A stretch of 12,188 nucleotides of DNA, taken from contig DIRM01000041.1 in assembly GCA_002427545.1 (NCBI GenBank), positions 1 through 12,188 on the forward strand. Direction: 5' to 3'. A program made the translations under genes and the position numbers. The stretch is from Mageeibacillus sp. UBA5436 (GTDB lineage Bacteria > Bacillota > Clostridia > Saccharofermentanales > DTU023). This document shows, piece by piece, positions 1-6,782 of this stretch; position 1 is the first letter of the stretch; each line of letters starts with the position of its first letter. Under the pieces are notes generated by a model. The model worked only from the letters and a program-made list of their open reading frames with translations, had not been told where the DNA came from and searched no databases.

Positions 1-20
1 GCGCTCGTGTTGAGCGCGAT
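1..20 (-). CRISPR. Partial type I-C CRISPR repeat, edge of an array lying left of the window
   Basis: On the + strand there is a perfect 6-bp stem, GCGCTC (1-6) and GAGCGC (12-17), around a 5-nt loop GTGTT, followed by GAT. Type I-C repeats read in reverse have the form ATTTCAATCCAC, then a short stem, a loop of about 5 nt, the second stem arm, and GAC or GAT. Bases 1-20 match the inner 20 nt of such a 32-nt repeat, and the 12 nt that would complete it fall outside the window. The segment is GC-rich inside DNA of about 21% GC, which fits a conserved structured element. This orientation puts the leader at 21 onward and the array to the left. A degenerate last repeat of a rightward array is less likely, because the bases after the stem do not resemble GTGGATTGAAAT. 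Only one partial copy is visible, so the call is inference. Confidence 0.6.
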
Positions 21-47
21 AGCTAAATTAGCTATTTATATAATAAA

Positions 48-56
48 TTTATAACA
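48..56 (-). promoter_or_regulatory. Possible extended -10 promoter for the leftward CRISPR array
   Basis: On the minus strand this reads TGTTATAAA, a TGn-extended -10 box close to TATAAT. No good -35 box sits 16-18 nt upstream, which extended -10 promoters can tolerate. Transcription would begin about 20-25 nt before the putative repeat at 20-1. The region is so AT-rich that chance matches are common, so this is only a candidate. Confidence 0.2.
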
Positions 57-115
57 TATATTGATATTAAATGCTTTAAACAATAAAAAAACAGGTTTGT
101 TAATTTTTGGAACTG

Positions 116-147
116 AAATCACACGTTAAAATTGGTAAAAGTGATTT
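116..147. repeat. Spaced inverted repeat in putative leader (7-bp arms)
   Basis: AAATCAC (116-122) and GTGATTT (141-147) are perfect reverse complements separated by 18 nt. They lie about 100 bp from the putative first repeat. The arms could be half-sites for a DNA-binding protein or a weak hairpin with a T-rich 3' side. The function is unknown and chance occurrence is possible. Confidence 0.35.
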
Positions 148-181
148 TTGATTATGTTTTAATAATGTTTATAAAGAGTTC

Positions 182-214
182 GCAATTTTAAAATACGATT
201 GATAGAGAAATTGC
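182..214. repeat. Second spaced inverted repeat in putative leader (7-bp arms)
   Basis: GCAATTT (182-188) and AAATTGC (208-214) are perfect reverse complements separated by 19 nt. Arm length and spacing are almost the same as in the inverted repeat at 116-147, although the arm sequences differ. The function is unknown. Confidence 0.3.
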
Positions 215-714
215 TTTATTTCAAAAAAACACTATAAGAAAGATAAGGCAACATAATGTAACGAATTAATCTACAGACTTATATTAAGTGTAATCTATTT
301 TATTGATATTTCAAATTGTTAGAAAAAAACATCAAAAATGAGACAAAGATTTGTTTTCAATTTAAATGTTTAAGGGTTTATGGCCTAATTTTGAAGATTC
401 AAATAACATTTGATATTTTATACATAAATTAGATAAAAACTTTAATACAAATAGGTTATTAAAAAATATATCTATTGATATTAACAAATTTAAAGAAATA
501 AAAGAAATACAAACTAGATTATAATATATGAATCTAATTATAAGTAAAAGATTTTATTATCATTGAACTTGAAAGAATAAGGTTATCTCCAGTAAAAATC
601 AATTGTTTTTATAATCCTGTAAGCAATAAGATATTAAAAAAGATTCTTTTATTAAATAATACCTGTAAATCTTCATCAATTTATCATTGGAAATTATAAT
701 AATCTATATTTATG

Positions 715-743
715 TTGCGAAATATATTATAGACGACTATCAT
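715..743 (+). promoter_or_regulatory. Likely promoter of the cas operon
   Basis: A -35 box TTGCGA (715-720) is followed after exactly 17 nt by a -10 box TATCAT (738-743). These match the sigma-A consensus at 4 of 6 and 5 of 6 positions. Transcription would start near 750 and leave a leader of about 40 nt before cas2. It is the best-spaced pair upstream of cas2, but the surrounding DNA is AT-rich. Confidence 0.45.
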
Positions 744-790
744 AAAATAGTAATGATTGATGACAAAATCTAAAAAGGTGAATAAATGCC

Positions 791-1084
791 ATGATGATTC
801 TCGTATGCTACGATGTCGCAACTTCATATAATAATGGAACAAAACGTTTAAATAAAGTTGCTAAAATTTGTAAGGATTATGGACAACGAGTACAAAATTC
901 AGTATTTGAATGTCAAGTTACACCAAGTGACTACCTGATATTAAAGCATAAATTAGAGAAAACTATTGACCTTGATCAAGATGCTTTACGTTTTTATCAC
1001 CTGGGAAAAAATTGGCAAAGCAAACTTGAAACATTAGGTAAAGATTATTCTTATGATCCAGAAAAAGATAGTTTTATATTTTGA
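791..1084 (+). CDS. cas2: CRISPR-associated endoribonuclease/adaptation protein Cas2 (type I-C)
   Basis: Cas2 forms the central dimer of the Cas1-Cas2 integrase that inserts new spacers next to the leader. The 97-residue protein begins with the ferredoxin-like first strand, ILVCYDV, carrying the conserved aspartate D8. It then shows the I-C-type stretches RLNKVAKICKDYGQRVQNSVFEC (about 19-41) and LRFYHLGKNW (about 66-75). Length is normal for I-C Cas2 (about 96 residues). An SD-like AAAAGGTG ends at 780, 10 nt before this start; a start at 794 is also possible. A closer ATG at 786 opens only a two-codon frame (ATG CCA TGA) whose stop overlaps the cas2 start. In typical I-C loci cas2 directly follows cas1; here it is the first gene, about 7.2 kb upstream of cas1, and 116 bp separate it from cas3. 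Confidence 0.95.
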   Translation: MMILVCYDVATSYNNGTKRLNKVAKICKDYGQRVQNSVFECQVTPSDYLILKHKLEKTIDLDQDALRFYHLGKNWQSKLETLGKDYSYDPEKDSFIF

Positions 1085-1170
1085 ATATATATAAACAGCC
1101 TGACGAAAATAAGATTAATGTAATAAAAATTAAAAAATAGAAGTTATTATTTGAACTACATACTCAAATT

Positions 1171-1187
1171 AAACCATTAGATGGTTT
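1171..1187 (+). promoter_or_regulatory. Perfect hairpin/palindrome abutting the cas3 ribosome binding site
   Basis: AAACCAT (1171-1177) and ATGGTTT (1181-1187) form a perfect 7-bp stem around a TAG loop. The cas3 SD, AGGAGAG, starts at 1189, just 1 nt past the stem, with the cas3 ATG at 1201. The element could be a protein-binding operator, an RNA hairpin affecting ribosome access to cas3, or a processing or stability element between cas2 and cas3. It lacks a real T-tract after the stem, so it is not a convincing terminator. Confidence 0.45.
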
Positions 1188-1200
1188 TAGGAGAGAAAAT

Positions 1201-3879
1201 ATGACGAAATATGCTAGATTAGATGAAAATACTTTAGAATCGACGTTACCTCAGGGGCAAATTCTTAAAGATCATATTGATGGCGTAACTAAAAGATGTT
1301 TAGAGAGTCAAATACCTAACTTTGAAGCTACATCAGAACTAATAGGTCTAACTCATGATGTGGGCAAGTATGCAAAAATTTGGCAGGACTATTTGATTAA
1401 ATCTTCACGAAATTCTAAATCAGATGCTCCTCATGAACCTATCACTCAAATAGCACATTCCCCCTATGGGGCGTATTATTTAACTAAAAAATGGGAAAAA
1501 ATATTTTTTCCCAATCAACAGTCAAATGCGGAAAAAGAATTATCTCAATTTAGTTTGGAAGTTTTACAATACGTTATCTTAGCTCATCATGGGATATTTG
1601 ATGCTTTTTCACCGAAAGGACATCGAGTTCTTGAACAAAGAGTAAATAATTTCTCTGTAAAATATGAATATAATTATGCGGAGACTGAAAAAGAATTTGA
1701 ATCAGATTTTTCATCAAAATATATTAAAAAACTAATAATTGAGTCACAAAATGAGATAAAAAATTATTTCCTTAAAACGTATAAATTTTTTGAAGGTGAA
1801 AATACTAAAAATAAATTCCCATTTTGGCACACATTAGGAATTCTTACGCGAATGTTACTCTCTACTTTAATTGATTCTGATTGGAGTGATGCCGCTGCTT
1901 ACTATCGGACTGATGAAGAAGATTGGCAAAAAATATATGAAAAATTTGATTGGCAAAGTATGATTGATTCTTTAGAAGATTATTTAAAATCTTTTCCCAA
2001 GATAAGCAAAATGGATTTAATTAGGCAAGAAATATCAAATGAATGTCTACAAGCTGCATCTCGAAAAACAGGAATTTATAAATTAGATATTCCTACTGGC
2101 AGTGGAAAAACTCTTTCTGCCATGCGTTTTGCTCTTACACATGCCAAGCTTAATAATAAAAAAAGAATTATTTATACAGCACCATATAAATCAATTATTA
2201 ATCAAAATGCGGCGGTATATAGAAAAGCCTTGCTAGGTAATAATCTAAATAACCAGTTGCTTTTAGAACATCATGGTGATGTTATGATAGATAAAAATAT
2301 CTTAAAATTATTAAACTCTCAAAATCATTCGAATTTTGAAAAAAAACCTAATAAACAAGAATCTACAAATGAGTTTAATTCACTATATGATTATCTAACT
2401 TCTACGTGGGAAGCACCAATTATCTTAACTACTCAAGTTCAACTTTTGCATACTTTCTTTAAAGATCGTAGTGCATCTATTAGACGTTTTCATGCATTAA
2501 CTAATTCTGTTCTGATTGTTGATGAGTTTCAATCTATTCCTATTAGAGCAAAAAGCTTGTTTAATATAATGATTAACGTATTATCTGAATATTTTGGTAC
2601 AACTGTTATTTTATGCACTGCAACACAACCTCCATTTGAAAATACAATTAAAGATAAAAATACAGGTTATAGCATTGTTCCTATTAATTACGCAGAATAT
2701 CCTAATCTTGTGAGAAATTACAAAGATGACAAAATTTTCCAGCGAACGATGATTAGGGATATTCGAACCAAAGTTCCTCTCGATATTGATAGATTCGCAA
2801 ATTTTATTCAAACAAGAATTAGTACATCAATTAAATCTCTTCTTATAGTACTTAACACTAAATATGCTGTTCAAATGATGTATCAGACAATGATCGAAAA
2901 ACAAGTTGATGGAACGATTATTGCGCTGAGCAATACAATGATTCCTGTCCATCTTAGCCAACAAATTAAAAAAATTGAGAATCATCTTGATGACATTAAA
3001 AAGAATGTAAAAGTTCCAAAACTTATTGTGATTAGTACTTCGTTGATTGAGGCAGGGGTTGATTTGTCTTTTGAGGAAGTGATTAGATCATATAATGGAT
3101 TGGATATTATTACACAAGCAGCGGGACGCTGTGGTAGGAATGGAGAGCTAAATGGTATAGGTAATGTATGGATAGTGCACTTAGCAGGAGAAATTGAAAA
3201 TATTTCAAAAATGAAAGATTTAAAAATTGCTCAAGAATCTACTTTTTCTACTTTATATCAAACAAAAAAAATAAATCAAAAAACAGGAGATACCAAGGGC
3301 TTAAAAGAACTAGGTTTAGATAATTCAGAAGATGTGGCAAATCAAGAACAAGCTTTAGATATTTATTACCGTAATTATTTACCTCAATTAGCAAAAGAGA
3401 CTCATTATCCTGATGACGAGAATGAAGACATGACACTTTTTGATCTTTTAGGTGAAAATAAATATTCTAAAGAAAAATATAAAAATAAACATTTGGTGAA
3501 AAATAATCAAAAGAATCATTTCTTAAACCAAGCTTTTAAAACGGCTGGAGAAAAATTTGAAGCCTTCGATGATGAGTCAATCCGCATTTTTATTCCTTGG
3601 AAACAAGAAGGAAATGATCTATTAATAAAATTAAATAGTGACTTACCTTATGTAGAAAAAGAAAAATTATTGACTTTAGTTGAACGCTATTCTGTAGGTG
3701 TTATGCCTTGGAAATTTTGTGAACTTAGGGATCAAGAGGATGTTTTTCCTGTTATGGATGAACAAATATATTCTTTGTCAGAGATGTCGTTAAAATCACT
3801 TTACTCAGATGATTTAGGTTTGATTCTAAAAGAAACAAGTGATAATAAAAAAGCCGATGACATTTCATTTATTAATTAA
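1201..3879 (+). CDS. cas3: CRISPR-associated HD nuclease/helicase Cas3 (type I-C)
   Basis: Cas3 is the effector nuclease-helicase that Cascade recruits to bound target DNA; it nicks, unwinds and degrades the displaced strand. The N-terminal HD nuclease has H52-D53 in THDVGK, H86 in AHS, the H129-H130 pair in AHHG and D227/D230 in DSDWSD. The superfamily 2 helicase follows: Walker A PTGSGKT (298-304, K303), Walker B DEFQ (441-444), motif III TAT (473-475), TSLIEAGVDL (613-622) and motif VI QAAGRCGR with R643 and R646. At 892 residues it is somewhat longer than many I-C Cas3 proteins, and a polar, Asn/Lys-rich stretch around 370-395 may be an insertion. A good AGGAG SD sits about 7 nt before the start. 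All catalytic motifs look intact, so the enzyme should be active. It is transcribed with cas5c downstream, across a 119-bp gap. Confidence 0.97.
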   Translation: MTKYARLDENTLESTLPQGQILKDHIDGVTKRCLESQIPNFEATSELIGLTHDVGKYAKIWQDYLIKSSRNSKSDAPHEPITQIAHSPYGAYYLTKKWEKIFFPNQQSNAEKELSQFSLEVLQYVILAHHGIFDAFSPKGHRVLEQRVNNFSVKYEYNYAETEKEFESDFSSKYIKKLIIESQNEIKNYFLKTYKFFEGENTKNKFPFWHTLGILTRMLLSTLIDSDWSDAAAYYRTDEEDWQKIYEKFDWQSMIDSLEDYLKSFPKISKMDLIRQEISNECLQAASRKTGIYKLDIPTGSGKTLSAMRFALTHAKLNNKKRIIYTAPYKSIINQNAAVYRKALLGNNLNNQLLLEHHGDVMIDKNILKLLNSQNHSNFEKKPNKQESTNEFNSLYDYLTSTWEAPIILTTQVQLLHTFFKDRSASIRRFHALTNSVLIVDEFQSIPIRAKSLFNIMINVLSEYFGTTVILCTATQPPFENTIKDKNTGYSIVPINYAEYPNLVRNYKDDKIFQRTMIRDIRTKVPLDIDRFANFIQTRISTSIKSLLIVLNTKYAVQMMYQTMIEKQVDGTIIALSNTMIPVHLSQQIKKIENHLDDIKKNVKVPKLIVISTSLIEAGVDLSFEEVIRSYNGLDIITQAAGRCGRNGELNGIGNVWIVHLAGEIENISKMKDLKIAQESTFSTLYQTKKINQKTGDTKGLKELGLDNSEDVANQEQALDIYYRNYLPQLAKETHYPDDENEDMTLFDLLGENKYSKEKYKNKHLVKNNQKNHFLNQAFKTAGEKFEAFDDESIRIFIPWKQEGNDLLIKLNSDLPYVEKEKLLTLVERYSVGVMPWKFCELRDQEDVFPVMDEQIYSLSEMSLKSLYSDDLGLILKETSDNKKADDISFIN

Positions 3880-3881
3880 TT

Positions 3882-3929
3882 TAGAAAGGAGTGTTTTTTA
3901 TATAGTGACCTAGAAAGGAGCGTTTTTTA
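3882..3929 (+). repeat. Tandem 19-bp repeat carrying two orphan Shine-Dalgarno sequences
   Basis: TAGAAAGGAGTGTTTTTTA (3882-3900) recurs at 3911-3929 with a single C-for-T change, a period of 29 bp. Each copy holds AGAAAGGAG, a near-perfect complement of the 16S rRNA 3' end, followed by six T residues. The same 9-mer occurs a third time at 3986-3994 as the genuine cas5c ribosome binding site. The first two copies are not followed by any usable reading frame; only 2-4 codon frames occur, such as GTG ACC TAG at 3905-3913. They resemble stabilising SD (STAB-SD) elements known in Bacillus 5' untranslated regions, but a simple duplication scar is also possible. Confidence 0.75.
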
Positions 3930-3998
3930 ACAAGATATTAATAAATCTAAATGATGCAGTAATTTAAATTGTAAATTCGCATCTAAGAAAGGAGATTT

Positions 3999-4763
3999 AT
4001 GAAACGAGAACGTTATTATTCTTTTCGTGTCAGTGGAAGAAGAGCATTGTTCTCTGATCCGGCAAATAGGATTGGAGGGGAGAAAATGTCTTATTTGATA
4101 CCTACTTATCAAGCCTTAAAAGGTATAACGGAATCAATTTATTGGAAGCCATCTATTATTTGGACAATACATAGATTACGGATTATGAATTCTATTCAAA
4201 CTGAAGTTGTTGGTATTCGACCAATCAAATTTAATAAAAGTACGAATGATCTTGCCTATTATACTTATCTCAAAAATGTAGATTATCATGTTGAGGTTTC
4301 TTTTGATTGGAATAAGAGTAGACCGGAACTTGCTTCAGATTGGAATTTCAAAAAGCATGAAGATATATTTTTACGATCCTTAAAAAAGGGAGGTCGCCGA
4401 GACATTTTTTTAGGAACAAGAGAATGTCCAGGATACGTTGAACCGTATGAATTCGATGATGGCAAAGGTGAGTATGATGAAATAGAAACAATGAGCTTTG
4501 GTGTACAATTTCATAGTTTTATTTATCCAGATGAACATGATCCAACGGATTCTGATTATGGGAAGCTAACAACAAATTTATGGATACCAGAATTAAAAGG
4601 AGGAATTATTAATTTTATCAAGCCTAATGAATGCACCATGCATAGAACGTTACGTGATTACAATATAAAAGTTTTTAAACCTGGTGAAAATTTTCAATTC
4701 GTAGAAGAGATGAACTCCAATTTTGATACAGTTATTAATCAAAATAATAAGGAGGGACTTTAA
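3999..4763 (+). CDS. cas5c: Cas5c (Cas5d) crRNA-processing endoribonuclease and Cascade subunit
   Basis: In type I-C, Cas5 replaces Cas6: it cuts pre-crRNA at the base of the repeat hairpin and stays in Cascade holding the 5' handle. The 254-residue protein starts with the RAMP-fold region RVSGRRALFSDP (10-21), followed by GGEKMSYLIPTYQALKGITESIYWKP (26-51). The residues matching the Tyr, Lys and His catalytic trio of the Bacillus halodurans enzyme are probably Y48, K119 and H120 (in NFKKHEDIF). The segment GTRECPGYVEPYEFDD (139-154) includes the family's G-x-RECP motif. The start is fixed by family alignment and by AAGAAAGGAG ending 4 nt upstream. Length is close to normal. The next gene, cas8c, begins 2 nt after the stop, and its SD (AAGGAGGG) lies inside the last codons of this gene, so the two are translationally linked. 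Confidence 0.96.
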   Translation: MKRERYYSFRVSGRRALFSDPANRIGGEKMSYLIPTYQALKGITESIYWKPSIIWTIHRLRIMNSIQTEVVGIRPIKFNKSTNDLAYYTYLKNVDYHVEVSFDWNKSRPELASDWNFKKHEDIFLRSLKKGGRRDIFLGTRECPGYVEPYEFDDGKGEYDEIETMSFGVQFHSFIYPDEHDPTDSDYGKLTTNLWIPELKGGIINFIKPNECTMHRTLRDYNIKVFKPGENFQFVEEMNSNFDTVINQNNKEGL

Positions 4764-4765
4764 AT

Positions 4766-6718
4766 ATGAGTTGGCTTGGAACTTTGACAAACATGTATGA
4801 TTATTTATCAGAAAAAAGTGAGGAAAATCCAGATAAAACTAAAGATTTAGCACCGCCTGCAACCCTATTTCAGAATGCACAATTGGAGATAGTGCTTTCA
4901 GAAAATGGCGAACTTTTACGTGGTAACTTGATTTCCAAAGAAGAAGCACCGACGATGATCCCTGTTACATTGAATTCAGATATTCGTACAAATAAACCTT
5001 ATCCCCATGCACTATTTGATAATTTAGAATATTTAGCCGGTGATTTGGAAGATTACTTGCCAACTAACAATACAAAAGAACAGGAATATCAGGCTAAAGT
5101 ACGAACAAATTACTTTCTACCATATGTCGAGCAATTACGAAAATGGACAAAATTCGAAGCGAAAAATAAATTTTTACAAATAATCTATGGATATTTAAAA
5201 GAAGAGCGTCTGACAAAAGATTTAATTAAACTGGAATTACTTAAATTAGATGAATTTAATAAAATTGATGCCAATTTTAAACATCAATCTACTTCTCAAA
5301 ATAAATTCTTTGTGCGAATAGGAATTCAACTCAAAGAAGAAGGTGAAAAAATATACAAATTATGGAATGAAAGAGATTTCTTAAAATCATATTCAGATTA
5401 TTATTTATCACAGTGTTTAGATCAAAAAGATGTTTGCTATGTAACTGGTAAAATACTTCCTATTAAAACTATGCACGGCAAAGGTATACGTTGGGCAGGT
5501 GATGGAGCAAAGTTAATATCTTCAAACGATAAAGATAACTTTACTTATAGAGGACGTTTTTTAGAACCAAATGAAGCATTTTGTGTAAGTTATGAAGTTA
5601 GCGAAAAGGCACATAGTGCTTTGCGTTGGCTTATTAGAAATCAAGCCTATTCTAATAATGGATTCGTTTTGCTCGCCTATGGCACCGAAGATAAGATTAT
5701 TCAACCATTTGAAGATACTGAGCAAGCTTCTTTTAGTTTTTTTGCAAAAGTTTCAGATGAAATGAGTCCATCTGTTATAGAAACAGAAAAAGATTTTTCA
5801 AAATCACTTGGTGAAGCCATTCGTGGTCATATTTATCAGTTAGATCCAGATAAGAAAATTAATATTATTGCTTTGGATAATGCAACTCCGGGTAGATTGT
5901 CTATTCAATATTATCGCGAGATGGGCGCTTCTGAATATTTAAATAATCTTGCTTATTATCATAAAAGTGTTAGTTGGTTACATCGTTATAAAAAAGATAA
6001 TCAAAACAAAATTTATAATTATATAGGAGCCCCAAGCTCAATGGATTTAATTAATTATGTATTTGGAGTTGAACGAAATAACTTCATGACACTAGGAGAT
6101 AAAGATAAGTATCGCAATCAACTATTGCAACGTTTATTGCCTTGCATTATTGAGAAAGCACCAATACCTAAAGATTTTGTGAAGCAAGCTTTTGAAAGTG
6201 CTATTTGCCCACTAACAAAAAGCTATTACAATTGGCAAAGGTCTCTGACAATAGCTTGTGGAATTATGAAAAAATATTACTCCGAAATAAAAAATCAAAA
6301 AGAAAGGAAAGAATTTACAATGGCCTTAGATATGAAGCTAGATGATAGAAGTTATCTTTATGGACGTCTATTAGCAATTGCGGAAAAAATAGAACGTGAT
6401 TCTTTACAACAAAAAGATAAATCGTATGATAGACAAACAAATGCAATGCGTTTTATGAATGCTTTGGCAAAAAAACCATATTCGACATGGACGAATATTG
6501 AGCTTAAATTACAACCGTATCTCAAATCTATAGCATCAGGTAATCGTGAATATTACCAGAAAAAAATAGGAGAGGTAATGGATTTATTTTCAGTTGATGA
6601 TTATACCTCAAATAAAACTTTGGATGGGAAATTTTTATTAGGATTTCATTGCCAACTTCAAGATTTTTATAAAAAGAAACCAGAAAATAATATAGATAAT
6701 GCAACACTTGAAATATAG
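4766..6718 (+). CDS. cas8c: Cas8c (Csd1), large subunit of type I-C Cascade
   Basis: Cas8c is the large Cascade subunit that recognises the PAM, helps open target DNA and recruits Cas3. The 650-residue protein shows the Csd1 hallmarks: an N-terminal MSWLGTLTNMYDYL segment, HALFDNLEYLAGDL (81-94), and CYVTGKILPIKTMHGKG (224-240) followed by the LIS-N and FTYRGRF region. The segment AHSALRWLIRNQAY near 290 is also typical. The C-terminal part from residue 519 is helical and probably doubles as the separate small subunit Cas11c through an internal start. Length is in the usual range of about 570-650. A strong AAGGAGGG lies 9 nt before the start, within the cas5c end. A 64-nt gap follows before cas7c. 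I see no frameshift or missing motif. Confidence 0.96.
   Translation: MSWLGTLTNMYDYLSEKSEENPDKTKDLAPPATLFQNAQLEIVLSENGELLRGNLISKEEAPTMIPVTLNSDIRTNKPYPHALFDNLEYLAGDLEDYLPTNNTKEQEYQAKVRTNYFLPYVEQLRKWTKFEAKNKFLQIIYGYLKEERLTKDLIKLELLKLDEFNKIDANFKHQSTSQNKFFVRIGIQLKEEGEKIYKLWNERDFLKSYSDYYLSQCLDQKDVCYVTGKILPIKTMHGKGIRWAGDGAKLISSNDKDNFTYRGRFLEPNEAFCVSYEVSEKAHSALRWLIRNQAYSNNGFVLLAYGTEDKIIQPFEDTEQASFSFFAKVSDEMSPSVIETEKDFSKSLGEAIRGHIYQLDPDKKINIIALDNATPGRLSIQYYREMGASEYLNNLAYYHKSVSWLHRYKKDNQNKIYNYIGAPSSMDLINYVFGVERNNFMTLGDKDKYRNQLLQRLLPCIIEKAPIPKDFVKQAFESAICPLTKSYYNWQRSLTIACGIMKKYYSEIKNQKERKEFTMALDMKLDDRSYLYGRLLAIAEKIERDSLQQKDKSYDRQTNAMRFMNALAKKPYSTWTNIELKLQPYLKSIASGNREYYQKKIGEVMDLFSVDDYTSNKTLDGKFLLGFHCQLQDFYKKKPENNIDNATLEI
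6320..6718 (+). CDS. cas11c: Probable internal translation product Cas11c, Cascade small subunit
   Basis: In characterised type I-C systems the small subunit Cas11 is made from an internal start within cas8c. Here an in-frame ATG at codon 519 of cas8c (6320) is preceded by a purine-rich SD-like AGAAAGGAAAG at 6301-6311, leaving 8-11 nt of spacing. The product would be 132 residues (beginning MALDMKLDD), close to the roughly 120-130 residues known for Cas11c, and would share the C terminus and stop of cas8c. The segment is rich in charged helices, as expected for a small subunit that binds the target strand along the Cascade belly. The start site is read from the sequence; actual translation is inferred. 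Confidence 0.65.
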   Translation: MALDMKLDDRSYLYGRLLAIAEKIERDSLQQKDKSYDRQTNAMRFMNALAKKPYSTWTNIELKLQPYLKSIASGNREYYQKKIGEVMDLFSVDDYTSNKTLDGKFLLGFHCQLQDFYKKKPENNIDNATLEI

Positions 6719-6782
6719 TTGAATGATATAAAAATTAACCGGGATGTAGTTGAAAAATAAATCAAAATAAAAGGAGTAAAAT

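Larger units (their letters stand above)
21..714. other. AT-rich gene-free region, probable CRISPR leader plus cas upstream region
   Basis: This stretch of almost 700 bases has no open frame with a credible ribosome binding site. The longest runs are about 50 codons, do not look like any family I know, and are expected by chance at this composition. GC is roughly 21% and drops to about 13% between 421 and 540. If the repeat at 1-20 is read correctly, the left part is the leader on the minus strand. It contains two spaced inverted repeats (116-147 and 182-214) and a possible minus-strand promoter near 48-56. I see no tRNA, further repeat copies or insertion-sequence ends. The right part presumably carries upstream control sites for the cas operon. 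Confidence 0.5.

Noticed and set aside
19..35. ATAGCT-AAATT-AGCTAT palindrome right after the putative repeat, as a transcription terminator.
   Set aside because: The stem is short and AT-rich with no clean T-tract, so it is too weak; it may be a leader feature, but I cannot assign a role.
218..232. ATTTCAAAAAAACAC as a degenerate I-C repeat end, such as a CreR-type guide.
   Set aside because: Only the first seven bases match and no stem-loop follows; AT-rich chance similarity.
541..699. Open + frame of about 50 codons containing ELERIRLSPVKINC.
   Set aside because: It has no start codon with an SD, resembles no family I know, and such length is expected by chance in very AT-rich DNA.
2611..3436. 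Short minus-strand open frames within cas3 (2611-2811, 3248-3436).
   Set aside because: They are antisense to a conserved, intact cas3, have no SD and show no recognisable protein features.
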